Part shown: positions 1-14,528 of the stretch, one piece after another
Numbering within the stretch: the stretch's first letter is position 1
Layout: each line of letters starts with the position of its first letter
Assembly (NCBI GenBank): GCA_000349905.1
Contig: KB722753.1
Span: 229,199-293,198, forward strand
Source: Volvariella volvacea V23
Taxonomy: Eukaryota > Basidiomycota > Agaricomycetes > Agaricales > Pluteaceae
Direction of reading: 5' to 3'
DNA length: 64,000 bases
The notes under the pieces: generated by a model
Told to the model about the DNA's origin: nothing
What the model saw: the letters and a program-made list of their open reading frames with translations, nothing else
Database searches by the model: none
Position numbers and translations under genes: made by a program

Positions 1-2225
1 TGATGAACGGGGAACTAATATTCTTTACTGTTTTTCTTGCCTTGGACTCTCACACTGCCCCTGTGATATGCCTAGGGCATTTGCACAGATGTCGGTGCGT
101 TTTGGCATCGGCACGCGTTCCGAGATCATACAGCTCTCACTACATTCACCGTACCGCAAAAGTGCACCATTCCTAGTTTGACCGGGGCACATGGATATAT
201 GATCATCATCCTTCTGTCTATGTGGATGAGGACACATCATACATGAAAGCTCCAAGTCTTTCGGATCCGTTGATAGGCTGTGTGGAGACTAACCTATTCA
301 CGGTACTTACTTTTGTTCTTCTCCGTTTATGGTCTGCGTCAATCACGGAAGCACTCGTTGCGAATCCGTCACCATTGCATCATGGTTTGGGCCACAAACA
401 GGATGATCACTTCTAGACTACTTATCCAGAGCTTTTAACGCTCTCGGGATTGACTCCAGCAGGGATAGGTTTAATGGTCTCCTTGTCGCTTTCACCATTT
501 TTCAATGCTGTTTTCTCCGCAGTGGATCCTGAAGCGCAGTCTGGCCAATTTAGCTATTTCTATACCTGTAATTCACCAAGTTTCGGTGCCGGATCGCTAT
601 TGTGATCCAGGTCCCAGAGGTCATTTGCTCCAGCTAGCGCAGTCACTTCAGCTCTTGGGTGCTCGAATCACCTTTGTTCCGACGCGACAGGAAGAATGTC
701 GTCACCTCTTCGAGTCTTCCAGCTCCTCACTAGATTTGCTGTGCATCCGCGCTTTACTTCTTTTCGAACATTCTTCCACCGGTTCTCGCGTGAAAGATGC
801 GGACTGACGATTATCTCTTAGCTAGGAGAGTGCTAATACTGATATAGCAAGTGCATTGTCGATGCAACGTGTACCTTGAACCTGGTGGAACCTTCACTCC
901 CGAGCACCAGCTGATACTACCTTAATATCGAGCACGTCGCGGAAATAATACCATGTACGGCGCTTTCCAAAGACGTCCAGGTCCTTGAGATAAATATCAA
1001 GCTTCCAACGCTTCCTCCGTCAGGATTGCCTTTTAATATATTGCATCACATTGTCAAATGGGGGAATTCGTGTGCTGCTTCGGGCACCCCGCCTTGCATG
1101 ACCCCTTCACGTTCAAGTTCACACCCTCCGCCAAGTGTGCGGAGCACATTTCAACCACATCGATAGCATCAGCTCACGCTATCATCATCACTTCATCATC
1201 AGGCTGTTAAACCGCCCTTCTCTCTTCGGATTTCTGAGATCCCCAAGTTTTGGGGTAATGACCTCGCCTCGCTAGCAAATCTGGGATTCCGCTCCCTGCT
1301 GAATTCGGGGTATTGCCCAAGTAATCCTGGGACACGTCTCGTTGCCCCGCTTTTGGCGCTTTTGTTCTGTAGGGCTCGTTTCTCCCTCTCTATATCTAGT
1401 TCCGCGGAATCAGAACAGGATGCGAGTCTCTGATCCTCTCTCGCACGACTAGCCGCGGCATCCGTTGCAAAAATGCGAACGCATTCAGTTTTTTAATGGA
1501 ACGGATGTAATCCTGGGTGGGCCATTCACAACCGTCTCTCCCCCACTCCTATATATATTGCTACAATCAGCTCGCCTCTAATTAGGATCGGTCGGCGATT
1601 GTTGATCCGCGGAGGATTCAAGGCTCCCCCAGTCACGGTCGTGGCCACGAATTTGTATTTGCAATCCCGGGCCCGCTGCTGGCTTTTGGGGTGCGTAGCA
1701 ACATGTTCGCGGAGTTGAATATGGCACCATGCTGTTGATGAGCTGTTGCCTAGCTGTTGCCTGCTAAAGCACATCCCTTGGTCATACTGCAACTCATGGT
1801 GTCGAATAGGCAGCGCGTTTCTGATTCGAGTGCCGTTGTGGCCCGGGTGTGCCTGCTATACACTTATATGGGGCAGCAGGGCCCCCTCGTGGTGCCAGTG
1901 AGCATCGCGGAGTGTAAAGGATTGTGTTGCGTGGTGGATCGGGAGCACAGGCAATGTCAAACCAAGCATCCAATTTATCAAGGGCGTGGATCTATCAGAT
2001 GCTGTCTCTTGGATAGGCAATGTACTATTGGTCCTGGTAACTGAATCGAAATAGATCGCAATCTGACTATCGTAAGGGACCCGAGTCCAGTAGAAGTGCT
2101 CTTATAAGGTAGTGAATTAAAGCTACAAGGTACATCAAGAAGGACCATGTCGTTACACGAAGCAAAGAAGTAGCGGGGTTGCTCGAATGGAAGGGCCATG
2201 TTCTACCCGACTTGGCAAAGGGCAC
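1..2225. other. Long stretch without a supportable gene
   Basis: I see no recognisable protein family on either strand. The longest open stretch is on the plus strand at about 505-807 (100 codons), preceded by a T-rich tract ending in CCGCAG that would serve as a splice acceptor. A different plus frame at about 437-608 stays open for nearly 60 codons and reads LTPAGIGLMVSLSLSPFFNA, which looks more protein-like but matches nothing I know. This could be a fragment of a decayed gene. The rest, 830-2225, has only short random frames. Confidence 0.5.
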
Positions 2226-6087
<3,862 letters not shown>

Positions 6088-6278
6088 GGGGAGGTACGGT
6101 GATTAAGAATGGGTGGACTTCACTGACCACCAAGAGGCCTAACTGTAGGTTGTGGACGAGGTCAAGAAATGCTCGGTCATGTGACTCGACATTGGGATGA
6201 CTTCAACTTCGAGAGCGCAACGGAACCGCTTTTATTCCACGACATACAGAACTACGATGACATTATACACTCGAAACA

Positions 6279-7727
6279 CTATTCTATGGCTGGGATGACG
6301 AGTCCGGCAGCTTTAGCGGTTGAGATTACCTTCTCAGCCTGGTCGAAAGCAACCCTTAGTCAAAGTCAAGAACTCGGAAACAAGCACACTACCTGCTTAA
6401 TCATGGGGGCATCGATCATTTCCCCGTCGAGACCAGCTGCTCCCTTCCCAGAAGCATGGCTAACAACCATCTTGTGCAGTATCTTTGCTGCACGAAGAAT
6501 TTCTGTACACAACAAACAATAAGAGAGTGTTCCTCGTTTGCGATGTGCTCTCACCCTTCGATGTCGGTACAAATGTGTTTTGGATCACTTCAACTTGTGA
6601 AGGGTGAATGGCTTGCTATCGAGTGGCACACCTCAGGTTGGTTGAGAAGACTGATGCATTTCCCCCACCTTTCCGGTAAAGCCCAGTTCTCGTCCATCTT
6701 GACATTCTCTCCCAAGCGTGTCGAGATCCTTATAGTTTACACATACCATGTCGATCGCTTCTAGGCCATGTGCCTTTGCAGCGATGACTAGTTGCGACCG
6801 AGAATATAAGAGCTCCCGCAGTGACGGCGTCCGTACAATGGAGGTATCCGCACAAACTGCCAACACGTAAATGAGCGAGCCAGTGGAGCTGACACCTAAG
6901 AATGCTCACAATCTTCAGCGGCGAACTAATTGCAGACTTCTGTCAGTGGCGTGGACGACCATGAAGGTGCCAATTGACAGTACCAGCAATGCACTAAGCG
7001 TTCCGCCCAACTCTGGGCCGTGCTTTGACTTCCAAGAGGCTATGTCACCAAGATTCCATAATGCCCTTGCGCTCTCCACGCTAGACACCAGCCGAAGTGG
7101 GCGTCTTCCTGACTGACCACCAACCACCGCATGAATCGTATCGGAAACGTGATGCAGGTCTTGCGCAGAATGGATCTTGGGTAGAACAATTGTACTAATC
7201 AACCGTGATTGCAGCTTGATATGAATAACGTAGTATCTCGTCAGACGCGGATATCGTGAAGGTGGAAGAGCATAGACTCGTGGTACGCACAATCTCAGCA
7301 ATGTCGTGACGAAAGAAGGGTGTCGTTATATCGTTGACGCGAACAGCAATTCTCAAAGGATCCGGGAGTACACTTTCTTGCTATCAAACCCACCTTCAGC
7401 ATATCATCCAACAGGCACCACCACTGGCATAACCAGTGGCGTCCGCGAACGCAAAGTACGCACATTCAGAAACTCCTTCAACCGCATCCTCGCGGAAGAT
7501 TTATCCGTGGCAGAAGGCGGTACACTGTCCTCCAAATCATATATTATAACGTCCGACGGTGTGCTCAGAGATTTCTGAAGCATTCGCTCTGATGAAGCGG
7601 GAACGTAGAGATATGAACGCCGCAGTTGCGGTGGTGTCGTGGTAGTGCTCAAGCAACGAAGGCTACGATGTCGTGGTGTTGTCCTTAGCCATCTGGTTGA
7701 GAGACCTTGCTTAATCGACGTATGCAT
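6279..7727 (-). CDS. Citrate lyase beta subunit-like protein (CLYBL/HpcH-HpaI aldolase family), probably mitochondrial
   Basis: A TIM-barrel lyase of the HpcH/HpaI and citrate-lyase-beta family. Animal CLYBL is a mitochondrial citramalyl-CoA lyase; the fungal substrate is not shown here. The N-terminus is rich in Arg, Ser and Thr with no acidic residues until the core begins (RSYLYVPASSERML), which looks like a mitochondrial presequence. Family motifs are DVIIYDLEDSVPP, whose Asp and Glu include the metal ligands, and the C-terminal ILRAAKILHKMVVSHASGKG followed by GLDGEMIDAPMIKQ. The last exon reads AEKVISTAKAAGLVIPAIE and stops at 6279-6281. I chose ATG 7727 (MHTSIKQGLSTRW); an in-frame ATG at 7793 would add 22 residues. 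The middle is split into several short exons, for example around 6640-6860 and 7000-7290, which I did not resolve fully. It lies 191 bp upstream of the helicase gene on the same strand. Confidence 0.85.
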
Positions 7728-7866
7728 GGACGATGGGTGTGGGGTATTGCATGGTAAGAACCGGAGGTAAAGCTTATTGAGTGTGCCAAGCAATTCATAA
7801 CATACAGGCTTGTGCTAAACGCAATGAGATACACCAAAAGCACTAAACGCAATACATCAAGTCCTC

Positions 7867-10777
7867 TCACGACCTCCCAATCATGCCAGTCCAATCAAAC
7901 TTCTCGTATTTCTCTCTAAACCGTGCCACTCTCTCCTTGTTGAAATTAAAGTCAATCCGTCTAGGTCTTCGCCATTTCCTAGCTTCTATCTCCAGCAAAT
8001 TGCCAATAATCTCCCCTGCAAACCATCTATGGCGAGGATAGTCAGTAAACCATAAATTCCACACCCGCGTTGGGGGACTTACCGAGGGAATTCCCCACCA
8101 CCCTTCTCACCCTCGTCCATCCCGAATTCGTCCTCCACACCATCGTGTCCAGTCCCTTCAATTACATGGCCGTACCCCTTTTCACCTTTGTAGTCGAATT
8201 GGACCATGAAGTAAGGTAGATTGGGCACCATGGCTCGTCGGAATCCGCCAGGTCGCGCAGAGAAGTCGATCAGCTTTTTATGCTGTGACCACTCAGTTTC
8301 CGATGTCAATATTGATTGCTTTACGAGGGTGCGCTACGTCAGCTCATGCTCCGTGATTGAACGAGTCGACGTACCTTGAAATAACCAGGTAGGACTTCGT
8401 AGTGCTCCCAAGCAACCGGGACACACTCAATGTATGTGTGCTTTTGCCACTTTAGATTAATGACTGTTTCGTAAAATATGACACCCTTGTCTTCTTCTGC
8501 ATACATGCGCATCAGGCATTTCATAAAGTTCTGTGGGGATCTTCAGGAAAAGAAGGGCGGTATGAAGATGGAAATACATACCCGGACCTCGTCCCATACA
8601 TCATCATCAGCTTCTAGCATACTCAAATGATGTTGTATAGGTACGATGAAGCAGTGTCCCTTGATCAGTTCTTCATTTGTTGTACATGAAAGGAACGCCC
8701 GGGTTCCCATTGCAATAACTGGTGCTTTGGGTGGTGAGTCATCTTCACCGTAACAGAAATGGCAATTGGCGAGGACTTTCTGTGTCCGCTTATAATCTGT
8801 TTAGACACCACGTTAGGATGAATACCTGAAGGGATACAAAGGGTGAGCACGTACCATGAATAGCGAACTGACGCTTCATGGCGTCTGAACGCATCTTCTG
8901 GCGACCCAGTCTCTCTGCATTGTCATCCATATACTCAAGGTCATTCTATACACTCAATAAGTACGATGATCCAAATTTGAAAGCGTCTGGCTCACCTGGA
9001 ATTTACCATCGCCCATGATTGCCTTGGCAAACTGAGTGTCGAGATTCTTCTGGTCGGCCATACCAGCCCCAAATTTCTCCTGCCGCAACATCTCTCCGAG
9101 TGTTGTGGTGTCATCATCTGGGTTATATCGAATAATTTCACCAGTTTTGGGATCGCGATTCTCGAACTACGGGACATTTGTGAGTTTGGTATTACAGAAA
9201 CATGACGAATAAGAACATGACTATACCTTCTCTTTCTTCTTTCTGTTGCCTGGTAGAGGTTTGCCGTCATCCCTACCAAGACCAACATCATACAATCGCC
9301 CTCGGCCGTCCATCGTTGGTAGCACCTCCACCTTCTTACGAACACCATCCTCCACGACTTCGCCTTTACTTCTCCGTGACTCTTCTTCGTATTCTTTTTC
9401 AAGTGCACTCGCATTTGGATCACCCATTAACTTGGCCCGTAGCACCTTGGCCTGCAACTTGTTCAAAGATGAAGGCGACAGAGCTCTCTTGGAAGATGAA
9501 GCAATGGGCGGAGTCATAACAGAGGGGACTGGTGTATGTGATTGTTGCAATGGAGATGCAGCCTGGGAGGGTAATCGGAGCGAGTCGAGCCTCCTATTGA
9601 CTGGAGCGCTAGAGCCACTGGGAGGCGTGGGTGTTGAACTTTCACCATGCCCGCCTGGTCGACGGAAAGACGAACTTCGGCTGGACGCACCACTACCGTG
9701 AATATCACTGAACATGATACGCTTCTCGCCATCAGACTTGAAATGAGTAGGTCGTTCAGTGGGTCGTCCACGGTCTGCTTTCTTTCCTTCCCGTTCGGCA
9801 AGAATTCTGCGCTCCTCCTTTGCTTCCTCGAATGCTTGAAGGCTGCCGAAGCGTTCGATTCCGACTTCTTCGATGGGGCGACCTTCCTCCTCGGCTGATT
9901 CGTACACTCGTCGTAACCTCATCATCCGCCATTGGGAACCTGGACCTCCGGGTGTAATGGCCTTGGGAGGTGGTGGGGGTTCATCGAAGTTTATTTGCTT
10001 CCCTTCCTTCAAATCCGTATTGAGCTCCTTGGAGCTAATTATGGGCTATCATCGCGCAACTAAGCATACAGTCGAGTAACCTGATGAGAGGGTCCAACGC
10101 ACCTTGTCAGGATTAAGCTTTGGTGGTGGAACATTCTTCCTCCTAACCTCAGTTCCCAGACTTGAGAAGAAATCAACTCCTCCACCAAGGGTACGCTTGC
10201 CCGACGATGACTCGCCGTAGTCTTCGGTAAGTGACTCGTCCTCAACCTCAACACGTCCAGCTCGAGTCGTGCTTGGCTCGCCCATGGTAGGGATGGAAGT
10301 TGGAAGTAACATCCATTCATCACGTTGGAGTTTCGTCTCCGCTTTCGTAGATGGTGGTAGCTCCTGAGGCTCTCCAGGTTCAGGATTTGAATGTGAAGTG
10401 ATCTTGAGGCTTCCCGCAGTAGGGATATCTGTAGCTAACGGCTAACCATAAACTTTGAGACCGCTGCGCGGTGACAACACAAACCAACTCACACGTTCTC
10501 CATCCATATCAATATTTTTCTCGACCCACATATCATCGTCATTGGGATCATCATCAACTATCTTGACGTGACTGCTACTGCTTTTAGACTTGTCTTTACG
10601 ACGTTCGCGTGAGCGAGAACGGTCCCGGTCACGGTGCTTGTCCTTTTTCTTGTGTTTGTGCTTTTTGTGCTCATCCTCCGAATCGTCGTGGTGTTTTCGT
10701 TTCTTCTTGCTCTTTTTCTCGTAGTCTTTGTCTTTGTCATATTCGCGTGAGTGCTTGGAGGCACTGTGTTCGCCCAT
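7867..10777 (-). CDS. CWF19/CwfJ family splicing protein (CWF19L type)
   Basis: Homologue of S. pombe Cwf19 and human CWF19L2, a factor of late and disassembling spliceosomes. The start at 10777 (MGEHSASKHSREYDKDKD) opens a highly charged Lys/Arg/Asp/His/Ser region of about 75 residues, then disordered segments rich in Pro and Ser. The C-terminal half holds both CwfJ domains: the first, HIT-like, includes the Cys-containing CYGEDDSP segment (about 8750), HCFIVPIQHH (about 8650) and KHTYIECVPV (about 8430); the second includes MVQFDYKGEKGYGHVIEG (about 8190) and ends with WRRPRRIDFN and KYEKFDWTGMIGRS at 7867. At least six introns of 45-80 bp interrupt it. In-frame ATGs upstream would lengthen the N-terminus, but the basic MGEH start is the usual kind for this family. 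Gene order suggests nothing beyond the shared splicing theme with the helicase at 2226-6087. Confidence 0.9.
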
Positions 10778-10901
10778 AGTCGTTGTAAATGCTATAGTTG
10801 GGCAGGCTTGGGCGACAATTGATGACATATGATCACGTGGCACTGCCCGCCTTGACCTCGTCGAGCAAGCGCCGAACGTCGAGAATTTGAGGAAGTCCAT
10901 A

Positions 10902-11129
10902 ATGTCTGGTTCGCCTTCGCTGGTGGCCTACAAGGGCAAGAATAAGTTTTATTGCAAGGTGATACCCATCCAAGCTCGGTTATTGAATGGGGCCTGTTTC
11001 GTTGGTAGACGCTGGAACCCTACTCAAGATAGTGCAACCTTGACAAGCTTGACATCTTGTACAGCCAACACTCCTTTAGTTGGACTCACCCATTCCATCC
11101 CATCTACATGCCACTCTAACGATGCATAG
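10902..11129 (+). CDS. Orphan short reading frame, possible first exon of a lost gene
   Basis: A reading frame opens at ATG 10902 (MSGSPSLVAYKGKNKFYCK), 124 bp from the start of the divergent CWF19 gene, where a second promoter would be expected. A possible donor, GTGATACC, follows the Lys codon, so the convincing part is only about 19 residues; the rest to 11129 looks like read-through into non-coding DNA. No later exon of the same gene is evident before the decayed NACHT gene. It may be the stump of a gene interrupted by that insertion or by rearrangement. I do not recognise the protein. Confidence 0.25.
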   Translation: MSGSPSLVAYKGKNKFYCKVIPIQARLLNGACFVGRRWNPTQDSATLTSLTSCTANTPLVGLTHSIPSTCHSNDA

Positions 11130-11203
11130 CTATGATCAGCAATACATCACTGACTCAAATACACGAGCCCCCAAGTTGACTGGTGCGTTGAGAGTTCCTG
11201 ATC

Positions 11204-13499
11204 ATGACTATAGTCAGTTCATTTATGTTCCACGCGCGCCCTTCGATCACAGATACCTCCACCGAATCTACCGAGGGTATCAAAAACTTCCTGCCAAATG
11301 CAACGATTTGGAATACTGGTAACATAGCTAGTGCTGCAGGAGATGTCAACTATAATTACTACCCCGCCGTTCAAGAAGGTAACATCCCAGTCATTCGAGG
11401 TTCGAGTTCCAATTCAATCGATATCAGTTTCGCCTAGGGAAAGGCTCCTCCAGCGTGCCTGCTCAAAGGCCATGTTTAATGGAGATTCAGGACCGATGCA
11501 CCGAAGTGCCATTCCTGAAACTCGCAGGTTAATCACTGAAGATGCAAAACGATGGGCAATCGACATTCATTCAACTAGCAGCATCTTCTGGTTGAAAGGA
11601 TCAGTAGGGACCGGGAAATCTGCTATCGCCCGTCGTATCTGTGAAGAACTAGACGCTGAAGACCCTCGCCTGCTTGCTGGGAGCTTCTTTTTCTGGAGGA
11701 ACGACAATGATCGAAATTCGCTGAAGGCATTTGTTTCCACTATTGCGTATCGCATTTATATCGTCATGCCAGAGGTCGGAAAATTGATCAATAGCGTGCT
11801 TTCTAATGATCCATCCATACTCGACTCCACCATAGAGTATCAGTGGAACGCATTGATCGTGAAACCCCTCTGTCAAGCTAGTACCCTCGACGGTGTTGGG
11901 CAGCGATCGTTAATTGTCATCGACGGCCTTGACGAATGTGAACCCTCCTCTAGTCAACGACAAGTCCTACACCTCATTGTCGCGTTCCAAGAGCATAATC
12001 TCAGTCGCAGATTGCCTTTCTAATTTGCAGCCGTCCTGAGGCACACCTAGAGTCAGAGGTGGACTTACTCTCCGGCCAGCACCCACTGCTATTCCGTCTT
12101 CCCCACTCAATGCTCGCTGAAACCGAGGAATCGCGTGGAGATATGCGTCTTATCCTCACATCGGCCTTTAGCGATATCTAGCCGCCGCAGACTACTCATG
12201 GGGAGTTGCCAATGGCCTCCTGAAGGTACCGTCGAACGTATTATCGAACTCGCATAGGGCCAGTTCATCTATGTTCTTACGATTGTCCGATGGTTGGACG
12301 AGGACAGTGGAAATCCAGTTGCTAGGCTTTCCACCATTTTCGAGAGTACTGGGAAAGAAAAAGCTCGCGCTTTTTTTCAGCTGGATAACCTTTACAACCT
12401 TATACTCTCTTCATCGCTCTCAAAGGAAGCTGGAGCTTTAGTACTCCCTTGCTTGTTCCTGATTTCCTGGGGCTATAAACCAAGAAGCTTGCATTTCCTA
12501 AGCAAGGTATTGAAACAAGATTGCGTTCATCTCCGACTAGTATTGCAACCCCTGCATTCTATTTTTAGGATGCCGGATCACGACACAGATACTATCGAGA
12601 TTTACCACACATCCTTTACCGAATATTTGCTCGATCCCTCGAGGAGTGGTGGTTGCTGTCCCTCCAGTGCGGAGACCGTAAGCTTCGTGTTATCAATGGC
12701 CCTAGCATGGGCGAGGACATATCAACGCTGCGAGGAACAACGACGAGCCCTGTGGTTGGAGCTTCTAGTTTCTCAATCAATCTTGCTCACACCTGGGCTT
12801 TCGAACTCCATTTCTTGTATGAACGCTAGATGCTGGCTATGAGAACATCTCTTGTGGATACGTTTTTCTAGCGACTTGATTGATGACTTCAATCGTCTTG
12901 CTGAAGCATATGAACGATTTCGATCCTATCTAATTATCTAATGCCCGATTTATCAAAAGATGATAAAGTGCGTGATCGTTTCTCTCTTTGCACTAGGGCA
13001 TAGGTTGAACAGACTGCATAATCATTAGCTGATGTTTGAAAACAATTTCCCTGCCAATCTCTTTGGATGTGCCGATGATTTCTATGACTTGCAAATGCTT
13101 CGCAGCTGGATCAAGGACTTCTCATCAGGATTACTCATGCCTCGACAGGGAGTCCTGTTCCTGTGTATTCTCTTTGCATTTGCTGCTGAAGGATGCGACC
13201 CCCCACGTAGGGATTATATTAACCGATATTTCCTGTCCCTACTCTTGGAGGATTGCGTCCTTGGAGCCAACCTTCTTCCAGCAAGTCTGCATGCTTGTAG
13301 AACTCGAGATATGCTTCTCAACGAACAGGAATTCTTCCAAGCCAGGTCCGCCCATCAGTGGAGGACGTTCCTTCTTCTGCTCCCAAAGCGCTTTTACCAT
13401 AACTTCGATGAAGTACTGCCCCCGGTCGCGATTAAAATAATTGATTCACTGTTTTCTCCGCTGGATGTTTTGAGTTCTCTTGCTCGTTTGGGCGGTTAA
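11204..13499 (+). pseudogene. Decayed NACHT-domain P-loop NTPase (fungal NLR-like) gene
   Basis: Remnant of a fungal NLR-like protein of the kind linked to non-self recognition. The N-terminal part has the AGDVNYNYYP motif typical just before the NTPase. The NACHT domain is clear at about 11430-12020: Walker A LKGSVGTGKSAIARRICEEL, then AGSFFFWRNDNDRNS, and Walker B in SLIVIDGLDECEPSSSQRQ. The frame then breaks at about 12020: a single missing base in the stretch encoding LPF-ICSRPEAHLES puts TAA in the frame. Further in-frame stops follow at 12179 and at 12255 (inside a helix reading VERIIELA-stop-GQFIYVLTIVRWLDED). The C-terminal part continues in pieces at 12294-12842 and 13032-13499 (for example EIYHTSFTEYLLDPSRSGG). 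Several independent lesions make a sequencing error an unlikely explanation. No repeat domain (WD40, TPR, ankyrin) is left after it. Confidence 0.85.
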
Positions 13500-14016
13500 A
13501 TAGGTACGCTTTGATGCATCCGAATTGTCATGTACTCACCTTGAATAGTCCTGTGTTCTGGGGAGGTCTCAACAAGATGCGCAATGCACAGACTAGACTT
13601 GAATCCAACAGGCGAGCTTTGGCAATCCTACGGGGAATTGCAAGGTGGACAGGTTCAAGGCATCATCGAGACGACTTCCACCGTGACCCCAAATACAGGA
13701 CCAATCTCTTATGGTTTATTGAGGTACGGTTTTAGTCTAGAATCCTGTATGTTACTTCTCACCGTTTATATAACACTCTAGCAATTTGGCGGCCTTGTCC
13801 CAACGGCACTTATTTCCCATTGGAAAAACTCTGAATGCTCGCCCATACCAGAGTCGGAAGCTTCTGCTATGATCTCAGTGATCGAGGAAGCATTGGCGCA
13901 ACGTCCGATGGAGCTTTGTAAATGCGACGAATTAATGCATTTAACGCCACGGCCGAGTACTTCCATCGCATCCGCAATAAGATTCAATGGCGGAAGGTAG
14001 GTTTTTTGGGACTCGG
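13500..14016. other. No confident gene between the NACHT remnant and the next genes
   Basis: Short frames exist on both strands. On the plus strand about 13580-13730 reads LNPTGELWQSYGELQGGQVQ and 13790-13940 reads GLVPTALISHWKNSECSPIP, which look mildly protein-like and could be exons of a broken gene. No family is recognised and no complete model can be built. Confidence 0.35.
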
Positions 14017-14480
14017 TTACACGGGACTCAATCCGACCTCACCCCCCAGAAGGCAAACAGTTGCTGAAGGAGCCCCTTTACCAACAGCGACAACGAAAAG
14101 CTCAAACTCAAAGAGACTGTTAAAACCACCCCGTGTCACGTTGAGTCCAAAGGCATGCCAAGCAATCAAGCCACCAGTTCCATGTACAAAAAGCGCTCGC
14201 ACTGCTGGAAATAATTCATCGTCTTCTAGTCCGCTTCGGAGTGCGTCTTCTAAACGCCATCCAGTCACGGTGGCAGAGCCAAATTCCCCCGCAACAGGGA
14301 CGCCAGCAACAGCTAGCAGCAGTAAGACTAAACTCACCTTGTCGAAGATTGTAGGTAAAAGACCGTGGCGTCAGAACATGTATGCGTGATAGCGTAGATG
14401 TACTGTAGCACAGTCATACCGGCTGCGCCTTTGATTACCGGAGGGAATCCGGAGCCGTATCTTAAAATGAGTGATGACAT
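14017..14480 (-). CDS. Possible small membrane protein, unrecognised
   Basis: Tentative. On the minus strand an ATG at 14480 gives MSSLILRYGSGFPPV before a possible donor; a second open stretch (about 14337-14017) encodes a hydrophobic helix (LVLLLLAVAGVPVAGEFG) and a Gly- and Val-rich tail ending GGEVGLSPV. Joined through an intron of roughly 100 bp, this would be about 120 residues with one or two membrane segments. The start lies 49 bp from the divergent EFL1 start, so a shared promoter is possible. The opposite strand is also open here and Ser/Pro-rich, which is what the complement of such a GC-rich helix would give; that is why confidence is low. Confidence 0.35.
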
Positions 14481-14528
14481 CTCATCTAATCCACTAATCC
14501 ACCACTCCACTCGCTTGTCCTTACTACC

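Noticed and set aside
505..807. Plus-strand frame of 100 codons near the window start
   Set aside because: Follows a possible splice acceptor but has no family match and no partner exon; kept only as part of an unassigned region.
13922..14389. Plus-strand open frame of 155 codons, Ser/Pro/Thr-rich
   Set aside because: Composition is what the complement of the Gly/Val/Leu-rich minus frame would give; no start context, introns or family match.
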